DNA from: Billgrantia gudaonensis
Lineage (GTDB): Bacteria; Pseudomonadota; Gammaproteobacteria; Pseudomonadales; Halomonadaceae
Reading direction: 5' to 3'
Assembly (NCBI RefSeq): GCF_900100195.1
Contig: NZ_FNES01000001.1
Span: forward strand, 232,564-296,563
DNA length: 64,000 nucleotides
A program made the translations under genes and the position numbers. Position 1 is the first letter of the stretch; every line of letters begins with the position of its first letter. Below are positions 1 to 7,536 of this stretch, piece after piece. The notes under the pieces are model-generated. The model had not been told where the DNA came from and searched no databases. It was given only the letters and a program-made list of their open reading frames with translations.

Positions 1-228
1 CCCATGACGCCGGCTTTCAAGCAGCGTCTCAAGGCGCTCAAGCGGGTGGTCAACGGCGCGGCCGAGCGGCTTGGCCTCGCCCCGGAAGTGTTGCTGCGCC
101 GTCGCGATCTCGAGGCACTGGTGGTGGCCGACCTGACGGGTCAGGCCTTGCCGCAGCCCGGAGGATGGCGCGGTGAGCTGCTCGCCGACGACTTGGCACG
201 AGCCCTCGACGAGGTTAACGACCGATGA
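1..228 (+). CDS. rnd: Ribonuclease D, C-terminal fragment (cut by window start)
   Basis: The frame is open from base 1, so only the last 75 residues are visible. They match the second HRDC-type region of RNase D, the 3'-5' exoribonuclease that trims tRNA and other structured RNA precursors: a basic helix (QRLKALKRVVNGAAERLGL) followed by APEVLLRRRDLEALV, typical of the end of this family. The catalytic DEDD exonuclease domain lies outside the window. The stop overlaps the start of ycgL by four bases, so the two are probably co-transcribed. The next-door ycgL-type gene supports the call, since rnd-ycgL is a common gammaproteobacterial pair. Confidence 0.85.
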   Translation, partial: PMTPAFKQRLKALKRVVNGAAERLGLAPEVLLRRRDLEALVVADLTGQALPQPGGWRGELLADDLARALDEVNDR

Positions 229-521
229 CCGATGACAAGCTACTGTGCGAGATATTCAAGAGCGCCCGCAAGGACGATATGTACCTCTACGTGGACAAGC
301 AGCGCGGACTCCTCGACGTGCCGGAGGTGCTGCTCGAACGCTTCGGCAAGCCGGTTTCCGTCATGACCCTGATTCTGACGGCGGAGAAGCGGCTGGCGCG
401 CGCCCAGGCAGCGGACGTCATGGCGGCGATCCGCGACAAGGGCTACTACTTGCAGATGCCCCCGGCCAAGGAGGAGTATCTTCTCGACCTGTATCGTACG
501 CCGACCCAAGCGAAATATTGA
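225..521 (+). CDS. ycgL: YcgL domain-containing protein
   Basis: A 98-residue protein matching the YcgL family (small cytoplasmic protein of unknown function) across its length: an N-terminal CEIFKSARKDDMYLYV strand-turn-strand, a central 'LLDVPEVLLERFGKP' and a C-terminal 'RDKGYYLQMPP' motif. The start overlaps the RNase D stop as ATGA, indicating translational coupling. No catalytic residues are known for the family, so a function cannot be assigned beyond its conserved link with rnd. The C-terminal part after the YYLQMPP motif is family-typical in length, and nothing suggests truncation. Confidence 0.88.
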   Translation: MTDDKLLCEIFKSARKDDMYLYVDKQRGLLDVPEVLLERFGKPVSVMTLILTAEKRLARAQAADVMAAIRDKGYYLQMPPAKEEYLLDLYRTPTQAKY

Positions 522-610
522 GGGAAAGCCGCGAGCTATGAATCGCGGGCCGCGAGATACGAGCCGCGGGCAGGGAGTTGCTAGATGCCAGTGCCGGCGC
601 ATCATGCTGG

Positions 611-645
611 CGAATCCCGAATCCCGAATCCCGAATCCCGAATCC
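611..645. repeat. Five tandem copies of a 7-bp unit (CGAATCC)
   Basis: Five exact head-to-tail copies of CGAATCC lie between ycgL and ycgN, ending about 30 bp before the ycgN start. The flanking 525-600 region is itself rich in degenerate GCGAG/CGCGGGC words, as if it were the remnant of an older array. No ORF of note crosses it. Other 7-bp arrays of different sequence occur at 50597-50661 and 52948-53052. Confidence 0.9.
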
Positions 646-675
646 CGTAGCCCAAACCGATGGCCCTGGAGAATC

Positions 676-1125
676 ATGAGAGAACGCTTCTGGGAGCGCT
701 TTCCCCTGGAGGAGCTCACCACAGAAGAGTGGGAGGCGCTGTGCGACGGCTGTGGTCAGTGTTGCCTGCTCAAGTTCCAGGACGACGACACCGGAGAACT
801 GGCCGTTCTTGGCGTGGCGTGCGAACTCCTGGATATTGCCAGCTGCCGCTGCAGCGACTACGAGAACCGCTTTTCGCGGGTGCCGGACTGTACCCGTCTG
901 ACACCCGAGCGCATTGCCGAATTCCACTGGCTACCCCACTCATGCGCGTATCGGCGGCTCGCCGAAGGGCGCAAGCTGGCGCGCTGGCACCCCCTGCTGT
1001 GCGGCGATTCCGAGCGAGTGCATCGCAAGGGCATCAGCGTACGCAGCTTTGCCATCTCTCAGCATGACGTGCCTGAGGCTGAGCTCGAAGAGCACATCAT
1101 TGCCATTCTACCTATCGACGACTGA
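676..1125 (+). CDS. ycgN: YcgN family cysteine-cluster protein (UPF0260)
   Basis: A 149-residue protein beginning with MRERFWERFPLEELTTEEWE, as expected for YcgN, followed by the cysteine cluster CDGCGQCCLLKF at residues ~26-37 and further cysteines (SCRCSDY). The family carries a CxxCxxCC domain thought to bind zinc or an iron-sulfur centre; its role is unknown. The ATG at 676 was chosen over upstream in-frame starts because the family begins here, a GGAG precedes it, and upstream residues are encoded by the heptad-repeat spacer. It follows ycgL in the same direction and may be part of the rnd-ycgL transcript. Confidence 0.88.
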   Translation: MRERFWERFPLEELTTEEWEALCDGCGQCCLLKFQDDDTGELAVLGVACELLDIASCRCSDYENRFSRVPDCTRLTPERIAEFHWLPHSCAYRRLAEGRKLARWHPLLCGDSERVHRKGISVRSFAISQHDVPEAELEEHIIAILPIDD

Positions 1126-1269
1126 CGTTTTTCATCCTGCGAATCATCCTCTCGTCCCATGGCGCCTTGCGTCGTTCGTGCAATGCTTGATGCAGAACTG
1201 TAACGGATTGTTGTGAATTCGTTGCAGTGTCGATGGCTGACGAGCGCGAACGCGTAGAAGGGGGAGAGC

Positions 1270-2073
1270 ATGAACGGTTGGCATAAGCTGGCATTGGCGG
1301 TGGCCATCGGTGCCTTGGCATCGTCGGTGGCCTGGGGGCAGTCGACCACGCAGGCGTCCGCTTGGCGGTCCGATCCGCTCAGCGAGGGCGAGTTGGCGCA
1401 GATCTACGACGATTTGATGAACAACGGAGCGGTGTTGAATCGGGCCGAGGTGAGCTTGCTGCTCGAGTGGCTGGCTACCCGTGAGGATCTCGAGCAGTTG
1501 CTGCTACGCAATCCACCGGCGGCTGGCGGTGCAGGGGGTACGGAGGCGGGTACCGGTGGCGGCGGTGGCGATGGCGGCGGCCTGGTGGCCGTGGTCGATG
1601 ATTCGCCGGGTGGCGGTGACAACGGCGGTGGCGATAACGGCGGTGGCGACAACGGCGGTGGCGACAACGGCGGCGGCGACAACGGCGGCGGCGATAACGG
1701 CGGCGGTGACAACGGCGGCGGCGATAACGGCGGCGGCGATAACGGCGGCGGTGACAACGGCGGCGGTGACAACGGCGGCGGTGACAACGGCGGTGGTGAC
1801 AACGGCGGCGGCGATAACGGCGGCGGCGACAACGGCGGCGGTGGTAACGGTGACGGAGGCGCTGGTTCTGGCGGCGGTGGCGGTGGTTCCGGCGGTGGGG
1901 GCACTGGCGGTGGTGCCGGCGGAGGCTCCGGCGGTGGCTCCGCTGGCGGTAGCGGATCGGGTGGCGGTACCGGCGGCAGCGGAGGTAGCGGCGGCTCGGC
2001 TGGCGGCAGCGGTTCGGGTTCTGGCGGCGGTGCCGGTGGGGGCACTGGCGGTGGTGCCGGCGGCGGCAACTGA
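1270..2073 (+). CDS. Secreted glycine-rich pentapeptide-repeat protein
   Basis: A 267-residue protein of unknown function. Residues 1-23 form a signal peptide (basic start, hydrophobic core, ASSVAWG cleavage region). Residues ~30-80 are a short, predicted helical acidic/leucine-rich segment (EGELAQIYDDLMNNGAVLN, SLLLEWLATREDLEQLLL). The rest is low complexity: a Gly-rich linker, 15 exact GGGDN pentapeptides, then a Gly/Ser/Thr/Ala tail to the stop. A GGGGGAG ribosome site precedes the ATG. The repeats lack the nine-residue GGxGxDxxx calcium-binding spacing of RTX proteins. The composition suggests an extended, flexible secreted or surface linker, but nothing indicates a specific activity. The only non-repetitive domain is the N-terminal ~60 residues after the signal. 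Confidence 0.75.
   Translation: MNGWHKLALAVAIGALASSVAWGQSTTQASAWRSDPLSEGELAQIYDDLMNNGAVLNRAEVSLLLEWLATREDLEQLLLRNPPAAGGAGGTEAGTGGGGGDGGGLVAVVDDSPGGGDNGGGDNGGGDNGGGDNGGGDNGGGDNGGGDNGGGDNGGGDNGGGDNGGGDNGGGDNGGGDNGGGDNGGGDNGGGGNGDGGAGSGGGGGGSGGGGTGGGAGGGSGGGSAGGSGSGGGTGGSGGSGGSAGGSGSGSGGGAGGGTGGGAGGGN
1609..1833 (+). repeat. 15-bp minisatellite, 15 copies, encoding (GGGDN)15
   Basis: Fifteen consecutive 15-bp units encode Gly-Gly-Gly-Asp-Asn, followed by one degenerate GGGGN unit to 1848. Units differ only at synonymous third positions (GGC/GGT, GAC/GAT). The array is therefore not a very recent perfect duplication, and copy-number change would keep the reading frame. Confidence 0.95.
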
Positions 2074-2094
2074 GCGCTGGTTCGCCGTGAGACG

Positions 2095-2121
2095 ACGAAC
2101 GCCCCTGACCGGGGCGTTCGT
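2095..2121. terminator. GC-rich hairpin between convergent genes
   Basis: A perfect 11-bp stem (ACGAACGCCCC and its complement) with loop TGACC lies between the stop of the glycine-rich protein gene and the stop of the convergent ptrB. There is no T-tract on either side, so intrinsic termination is likely but not certain. Confidence 0.6.
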
Positions 2122-2134
2122 GCGTATGGGGCGA

Positions 2135-4204
2135 TCAGCCCTCGCGCTCTACCAGGCCGAGCGCCCAGAGCAGAAAGGCGTCCTGTCGCGCGTTATCGTG
2201 CCACGCCTTGAAGCGTCCTGAAGCGCCACCGTGGCCGGCGGTCATGTCCGTTCTGAGCAATACCGGGCCACGCGCGCTGCCCAGTTCGGTGAGTCGGGCA
2301 TAGAGCTTGGCGGGTTCCCAGTACGGCACTCGCGTGTCGTGCCAGCTGCTTTGCAGAAAGACGCTGGGCCAGGGCTGGGCGGTCAGGTTGTCCAGCGGCG
2401 AGTAGGCCTTGATTCGTCGCCGGGCATCGGGTTCGTGGGGGTTGCCCCACTCGGTGTATTCGGCGGTGGTCAGCGGCAGGTCGGGATTCTCCATGGTGCG
2501 CAGCACGTCGACGAAGGGCACATCGAGTACGGCTGCGCAGAAGGCGGTGGGTGCGAGATTGAGGCTCGCCCCCACCAGCAGGCCGCCGGCACTGGCACCG
2601 TAGGCGGCGATGCGATCGCCGTCGCTGATGCCGGAAGTGACCAGCGCATCGCGTGCTGCCAGGAAGTCGCGGAAGCTGTTTTCCTTGTGTTCGAGCTTGC
2701 CGGCCAGGTACCACGGTTCGCCACGGTCGCCGCCGCCGCGGACGTGGGCCACGGCAAAGGCCACGCCGCGAGCCAGGAGTTCCAGGCGTGCCACCGAGAA
2801 CCAAGGATCGAGCACTTCGCCATAGGCGCCGTAGCCGTAGAGCAGGGTGGGCAGCGGGTGACCGACCCGATCGGCACGCATGACCACCGAAACGGGAATT
2901 CGCTCGCCGTCGTGGGCGGTGGCCCAGAGCCGCTCGCAGGCGAGCTGCTCGGGCTTCAGGTCGCCGTGTACAGGCTGGCGCTTGAGCAGGCGGCGTTCGC
3001 CGCTGTCGAGATCGTGTTCGAACCAGCTGACCGGCATGACGAAGGACTCCTCGCGAAGCCATAACCGTCGGCTGGTGAAGTACGGCATGTCACCCAACGC
3101 CAGGCTGCAGGGCGTTTCGGGCAACGGCAGGGTCTCATCGCGAGTGACGGCATGATCGTCATCGAGTTCGAGCACGCGCAGTTCGACCTGGGCCTCATGA
3201 TGATCGCGCTCGGTGATCACCAGGCCCCAGGCGAAAGCATCCACGCCTTCCAGCGTCACGCTGTCGCGATGGCCGATCAGCGGTTGCCAGGAAGCCGTCT
3301 GCAGCGCGGATTCCTTCACCCAGTCGAGCCGGAAGTGCGTCGCCTGGCGGTTGTGCAACACGTAGAAGCGCCCCGGGCGGTGGTCCAGCGAGTACTCCAC
3401 GCCAGCTTCGCGCGGCCGGAAGCAGCGCGGCGGTGCTGCCGGATCCCGGGCCGGAATCAGGTGGCATTCGCTGGTGTCCTTGGATGCGCTCTCCAGCACC
3501 AGCCATTCCCGTGAGCGCGTCTTGCCAAGGCCCAGCCAGAACTCCGGGTCGGCTTCGTGGAGCACCTGCGAGGGCCGTGCGGCCTCGCCGTCGTTCAGTG
3601 GCAGCCGCCAGATGCTTTCGGGCCGCTGCGTGGCGTCATAGCGAGTGAACAACAGCGTGGCGTCGTCCTCGGCCCAGACCAGTTCCGGGCCGATCTCCTC
3701 GAGCAGGACGCGAGGCGTGCCATCGGGCAGCGCCTTCAGATAGAGCGTGAAGGTCTCGTCGCCGCGGGTGTCTTCCGTCCAGGCGAGCCAGCGCTCGTCG
3801 GGCGACAACGCCATGTCGCCGACCTCGAAGAAGTCATGGGCGGCCGCTCGGGCCTGGAGGTCCAGGAAGCGTTCGGCCGCCTGGGGGGCGTCATTGGGAT
3901 GACGCCACCACACCGGGTAGTCGGCGTCGGCGGCCGTTTCGCTCCAGTAGGTATGATGGTCGAGAGGGGTACGCAGGCTGGTTACGGCCAGTTCTCGGCG
4001 TGCCAGGTGGCCGTGATAGAGGCGTTCCACCAGGCCGTCCAGGGGCGCGAACCAGTCTGAGGACTCCTGGTTGGCGGCTTTCAGAAACGCGGCAACGTCC
4101 GGATCGTCTCGGTTCTCCAGCCAGTGCCAGGCGGGATCGTCGGGGCGGTGGAAGCGGGAGACGGGAGCGTTGGCACTCGAGTGCGGCGGCGGCTGTGCTT
4201 TCAT
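2135..4204 (-). CDS. ptrB: Oligopeptidase B (S9A prolyl oligopeptidase family)
   Basis: A 689-residue serine peptidase cleaving short peptides after basic residues. An N-terminal beta-propeller (roughly residues 80-400) is followed by the alpha/beta hydrolase domain. The catalytic residues are visible: Ser538 in YGASAGGLLVG, Asp623 in SSWHDTRVPYW and His658 in TAGHGGASGR. The segments YGYGAYGEVLDP and VRGGGDRGEPWY are characteristic of the oligopeptidase B branch. Length agrees with the ~690 residues of the E. coli enzyme. The start at 4204 (MKAQPPP) is preferred over an upstream in-frame ATG at 4261 because upstream residues have no family counterpart. It is cytoplasmic (no signal peptide) and transcribed alone. 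Confidence 0.93.
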   Translation of the reverse strand: MKAQPPPHSSANAPVSRFHRPDDPAWHWLENRDDPDVAAFLKAANQESSDWFAPLDGLVERLYHGHLARRELAVTSLRTPLDHHTYWSETAADADYPVWWRHPNDAPQAAERFLDLQARAAAHDFFEVGDMALSPDERWLAWTEDTRGDETFTLYLKALPDGTPRVLLEEIGPELVWAEDDATLLFTRYDATQRPESIWRLPLNDGEAARPSQVLHEADPEFWLGLGKTRSREWLVLESASKDTSECHLIPARDPAAPPRCFRPREAGVEYSLDHRPGRFYVLHNRQATHFRLDWVKESALQTASWQPLIGHRDSVTLEGVDAFAWGLVITERDHHEAQVELRVLELDDDHAVTRDETLPLPETPCSLALGDMPYFTSRRLWLREESFVMPVSWFEHDLDSGERRLLKRQPVHGDLKPEQLACERLWATAHDGERIPVSVVMRADRVGHPLPTLLYGYGAYGEVLDPWFSVARLELLARGVAFAVAHVRGGGDRGEPWYLAGKLEHKENSFRDFLAARDALVTSGISDGDRIAAYGASAGGLLVGASLNLAPTAFCAAVLDVPFVDVLRTMENPDLPLTTAEYTEWGNPHEPDARRRIKAYSPLDNLTAQPWPSVFLQSSWHDTRVPYWEPAKLYARLTELGSARGPVLLRTDMTAGHGGASGRFKAWHDNARQDAFLLWALGLVEREG

Positions 4205-4310
4205 GGTGTCAGGTGTACCATACTGAGATCGAGTATTAGCAAGTTCCATACTGCACGGCAACGCAGGATCGGGCGAGCCGTGAGGTACCGAAGCGGAGGA
4301 AGTGGTGTCG

Positions 4311-4751
4311 ATGCTGACGTCGAATTCGATGACCCTACTATGGCTGACCTATCTGGGTTTGTCGCTGGTCGTGCTGTTGACCGGCTATCTGGGCTTGGCC
4401 TTCGTGCCGCGCGTGCTGCGCTTGCCGATCACTTGGGCGGTGGCCGGCGTGCTGTGGATTCCCACGCGATTTCGTCTCCCGCTGCTCGAGGAGGGAGAGT
4501 TCTATACCGGGATGGCGCCGGCGGTGGTAGTGGCCAGCGTGGCGTTTCTGGAGAGCAACGCTGACGCGCTGTTGTCCTCCGGTCTGCTGGTCGGTGCCGG
4601 CGCCGGCCTGGGGGTGGCGCTGGGTCTGCTGCAGTGGTGGGCGCGGCGGCGTTCCGATGAGGCGCCAGCGGAGTCGGCGTCGCGTCCCAGACGGGATGGC
4701 AGCGGGACCGCTTCGGCGGGACAGGGACGTCGTGAGCCGATGATCGGCTAG
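4311..4751 (+). CDS. Small two-to-three-span membrane protein, unknown function
   Basis: A 146-residue protein with a hydrophobic segment at residues ~7-31 (LWLTYLGLSLVVLLTGYLGLA), a second at ~33-50 around LPITWAVAGVLWIP, and a third near 65-110 ending in WWARRR. A charged, disordered tail follows (RRSDEAPAESASRPRRDG). I do not recognise a family. It lies ten bases upstream of the VWA protein gene and in the same direction, suggesting a shared membrane complex or at least co-expression. Start choice is uncertain: GGAGGA precedes GTG codons at 4302 and 4305 and the ATG at 4311; the ATG is used here. Confidence 0.7.
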   Translation: MLTSNSMTLLWLTYLGLSLVVLLTGYLGLAFVPRVLRLPITWAVAGVLWIPTRFRLPLLEEGEFYTGMAPAVVVASVAFLESNADALLSSGLLVGAGAGLGVALGLLQWWARRRSDEAPAESASRPRRDGSGTASAGQGRREPMIG

Positions 4752-4761
4752 GGAGCCACCC

Positions 4762-6609
4762 ATGGGCAGGGCATCGTTAAGCATGAGCCAGTGGCTGGTC
4801 GGACTGCTCGGCTTGATGCTGATGTGTGCGGCCCTGCCGTCGGCCGCCCAGGAGGCGCCGCCGCAGGTGCGTGTGATCATCGACGTGTCGGGGAGCATGC
4901 GCGACAACGACCCTGACCAGTTGGCGGCCGATGCGCTCGAGCTGCTGGTCACGCTGTTGCCCGGTGGTACGCGAGCCGGGGTCTGGACCTTCGGCGAAGG
5001 AGTGTCGAATCCCCTGCCGTTGGGCACGGTCGACGCCGGCTGGCGCGAGCAGGCCATGGCTCTGGCTCCCCGACTGGAGGGGCGAGATCCTTTTACCGAT
5101 ATCGAGGCCGCCGTGCGGGAAACGGCAGCCGACGAAGCGCCTGGCGAACGGCACCTGGTACTGCTAACCGACGGCATGATCGATCTGCCTCCCTGGCGGG
5201 GCGACAAGCCGGCGATCGACGAGGACTCGCGGCGTGAACTGTTGAACGAGCTGGCGCCGGGCCTGGCGCGTTCGGATGTGACGGTGCATGCCATCGCCTT
5301 TTCCGACGAAGCGGACCTCTCGCTGGTGGAACGCCTCTCCCAGCAGACCGGTGGCTTGTCGGCGCCAGTGGAAACGCCCGAAGCCCTGATGGGGGCTTTC
5401 CTCGATATCGTCGATCGCATCTTCCCCAGCGATCGTGCACCGTTGCGCAACGGCGGCTTCGTGATCGAGCCGGGGCTCGAAGGCTTCAACGCTCTGCTGT
5501 TTCGCGACTCGTCGGATCCGCCGGCGGTGCTGATCGGGCCCGATGGCCGGCGCTATACCGCCGAGGATCCTCCCGAAAGTGCCCGCTGGCGTCATGAGGA
5601 GCGTTACGACCTGATCCAGGTGCCGGATCCAGAACCTGGCCAATGGCGTCTCGAAGGCGAGGTGGACCGCGAGAGCCGTGTCACCCTGGTATCGCCGCTG
5701 ACGCTTGAAATGGCCCCGTTGCCGGGCACGCTCTACCTTGGCTTCGGCGTACCCGTGGAAGCCTGGCTGTCTCGCCACGGCGAGGCCCTGCCAAAGAAGC
5801 AGTGGCCGGCGCATCTGAGCATGAGCGCTGAACTGCGAGACGATGAGGGAAGCATCCAGGCTGCCACTCAACTCGACTCGAGTGGCAAGCGGTTCGTCGG
5901 CGAGTTGCCGGCGCCGGCGCTGACCGGCACCGCCCAACTGGCCGTGCGTGCCGACGGTCAGGGGTTTCGTCGCCAGCGTGTTCAGGCCGTGAACGTGCTG
6001 CCTGCTGTGACCGCGGAGCATGACGTCGAGGGCGGCAGGGTTCTCTTGCGTGCCGAGCATCCGGGGCTGAACCGCGACAATACACAGCTGCACGCCGAGC
6101 TTCAGGGGCAGCGGCTGGAAGCCGAAGCGCTGGACGCCCAGCGCTGGGCGATCAACCTGCCGGTGCTCGACGAGAGTCTCACCCAGCCGCTGATGTTGCG
6201 AGGCCGGGTCACGCTCGAGGAGCGCACCCGCGAGCTGCGCCTGCCGCGACTGCTGCTGTTTCCCGATGGCGACACCGGAGTGGATGTCGCCGAGGTTCGG
6301 CCGAGCCTGGCGGTGGAACGTTTCCACGAAGTGCCCGAGCCGGGCTCTCCCTCCTCGGCGGAGGCCGCTCCCGACGGGGTGGAGCGCCTCATCGCGCTGC
6401 TCGATCGGCTACCGCAGTTGGCTCAGGGGCAGTGGGAGACATGGCAACCCGTGCTGATGCGCTGGCTGGAGGCACATCGGCGCGATCCCCGGCTGTGGGC
6501 GGGCGTGTTGGGGCTGATCATCGTGGTCTTGGTGATGCGGGCGTGGCGTCAGCGCCGTCGGCGCCATCGGCGGGATGCCGCCCGATACCGGGAGGAGCCG
6601 CATGTGTGA
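4762..6609 (+). CDS. Membrane-anchored von Willebrand factor A domain protein
   Basis: A 615-residue envelope protein with a signal peptide (hydrophobic WLVGLLGLMLMCAALPSAA, cleavage near residue 29). A VWA domain spans residues ~36-220 and has an intact MIDAS motif DVSGS (Asp41, Ser43, Ser45) and the downstream LLTDGMID. A periplasmic region of beta-rich Ig-like character follows, then one transmembrane helix at ~577-595 and a basic cytoplasmic tail (RQRRRRHRRD). This topology places the metal-dependent binding domain in the periplasm. It may belong to the gammaproteobacterial VWA-plus-C-terminal-TM family of unknown role. It is flanked by a small membrane protein gene ten bases upstream and overlaps the downstream amidotransferase gene by eight bases. 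Confidence 0.85.
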   Translation: MGRASLSMSQWLVGLLGLMLMCAALPSAAQEAPPQVRVIIDVSGSMRDNDPDQLAADALELLVTLLPGGTRAGVWTFGEGVSNPLPLGTVDAGWREQAMALAPRLEGRDPFTDIEAAVRETAADEAPGERHLVLLTDGMIDLPPWRGDKPAIDEDSRRELLNELAPGLARSDVTVHAIAFSDEADLSLVERLSQQTGGLSAPVETPEALMGAFLDIVDRIFPSDRAPLRNGGFVIEPGLEGFNALLFRDSSDPPAVLIGPDGRRYTAEDPPESARWRHEERYDLIQVPDPEPGQWRLEGEVDRESRVTLVSPLTLEMAPLPGTLYLGFGVPVEAWLSRHGEALPKKQWPAHLSMSAELRDDEGSIQAATQLDSSGKRFVGELPAPALTGTAQLAVRADGQGFRRQRVQAVNVLPAVTAEHDVEGGRVLLRAEHPGLNRDNTQLHAELQGQRLEAEALDAQRWAINLPVLDESLTQPLMLRGRVTLEERTRELRLPRLLLFPDGDTGVDVAEVRPSLAVERFHEVPEPGSPSSAEAAPDGVERLIALLDRLPQLAQGQWETWQPVLMRWLEAHRRDPRLWAGVLGLIIVVLVMRAWRQRRRRHRRDAARYREEPHV

Positions 6610-7402
6610 GCTTTTGGCCATGAGCGCCAACGTGCCCACCGACATCTGCTTCAGTTTCACCGGATTTTTGCATCGCGGTGGCGGCACCGGCCCGCATCGT
6701 GACGGCTGGGGAATCGCTTTCTACGAGGCGGGTGGCTATCGCGACTTTCGCGATCCTCATCCGTCGGTGCGTTCGCCCATCGCGAGGTTGATCTGCGACT
6801 ATCCGATCAAGTCGCATATCGCCATCAGTCATATCCGTCAGGCCAACGTTGGCGGGGTACGGTTGGCCAACACCCACCCCTTCACCCGCGAGATGTGGGG
6901 ACGAACCTGGTGCTACGCCCACAACGGACAACTGGCCGGCTGGGAGGCGCTGCCCCTCGGCGTCTATCGACCGGTGGGCGACACCGACAGCGAGCACGCT
7001 TTCTGCTGGCTGCTGGACCAGCTGCGCCAGCGCTTTCCGGAGCGGCCAAGCAACGACGATGCCAGGCAGCAGCTATGGCGGTGGCTGCATCGGCTGTGCG
7101 AACGGCTACGCGGTTTCGGGGTCTTCAATCTGCTGCTGGCCGATGGCGATTATCTCTACACCTTCTGCTCCACCAAGCTGGTCCACATTACCCGGCGGGC
7201 ACCGTTCGGCAAGGCGGCGCTCTCCGATGCCGAACTGACGGTCAATTTCGCCGAGCACACCACGCCGAATGACATCGTATCGGTGGTGGCGACCGAACCG
7301 CTGACTTGCAACGAGTCGTGGCTTGCCATGCGTCCCGGCGAGCTGCTGGTATGGCGGTTGGGTGAGATCGTCGCCCGCTACGACGAAGAAGGGCACGGTT
7401 AA
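6602..7402 (+). CDS. yafJ: Class II glutamine amidotransferase (YafJ-like)
   Basis: A 266-residue protein starting MCELLAMSANVPTDICFSF. Cys2 becomes the N-terminal nucleophile after Met removal, as in Ntn-type class II glutamine amidotransferases. Other conserved elements are HRGGGTGPHRDGWGIAFY, the SHIRQAN segment, THPF and AHNGQLAGW. This is the YafJ/Ykf class, which lacks an attached synthase domain, and its true acceptor substrate is unknown. The start at 6602 overlaps the VWA gene stop by eight bases, which also leaves no room for a longer N-terminus and puts Cys at position 2. The length is close to the 255-residue E. coli homologue. Confidence 0.9.
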   Translation: MCELLAMSANVPTDICFSFTGFLHRGGGTGPHRDGWGIAFYEAGGYRDFRDPHPSVRSPIARLICDYPIKSHIAISHIRQANVGGVRLANTHPFTREMWGRTWCYAHNGQLAGWEALPLGVYRPVGDTDSEHAFCWLLDQLRQRFPERPSNDDARQQLWRWLHRLCERLRGFGVFNLLLADGDYLYTFCSTKLVHITRRAPFGKAALSDAELTVNFAEHTTPNDIVSVVATEPLTCNESWLAMRPGELLVWRLGEIVARYDEEGHG

Positions 7403-7413
7403 ACGAAGGTTTC
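7400..7413. promoter_or_regulatory. Possible PsrA-type site upstream of fadD
   Basis: TAAAC-GAAG-GTTTC lies right at the yafJ stop and ~125 bp before fadD. It resembles the pseudomonad PsrA half-site pair (C/GAAAC, 2-4 bases, GTTTG/C) with one deviating base on the left. A much better version sits before the acyl-CoA dehydrogenase gene at 37996. Regulation of fadD by a PsrA-like protein would fit, but this site alone is weak. Confidence 0.35.
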
Positions 7414-7536
7414 AATCGATCGTTTTACAGTCTGGTGTCGCCTGGTATATCGTGTGGCCAGCTTGACCAGACCCTCACAAGAAGAACAGTCGATTCTCGA
7501 CGGCCGTGTCGGATCGACGATGCTCGGAGAGACGCC

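Noticed and set aside
1609-1833. RTX-type calcium-binding repeat
   Set aside because: The unit is five residues (GGGDN), not the nine-residue GGxGxDxxU, and the beta-roll spacing is absent.
1609-1848. CRISPR array
   Set aside because: The units are contiguous 15-bp coding repeats without spacers. The 7-bp arrays elsewhere are also spacer-free.
1404-2069. Proline-rich reverse-strand frame (PPPLS repeats) opposite the glycine-rich gene
   Set aside because: It is simply the complement of the GGGDN repeat. The forward frame has a ribosome site and signal peptide; the reverse frame has neither.
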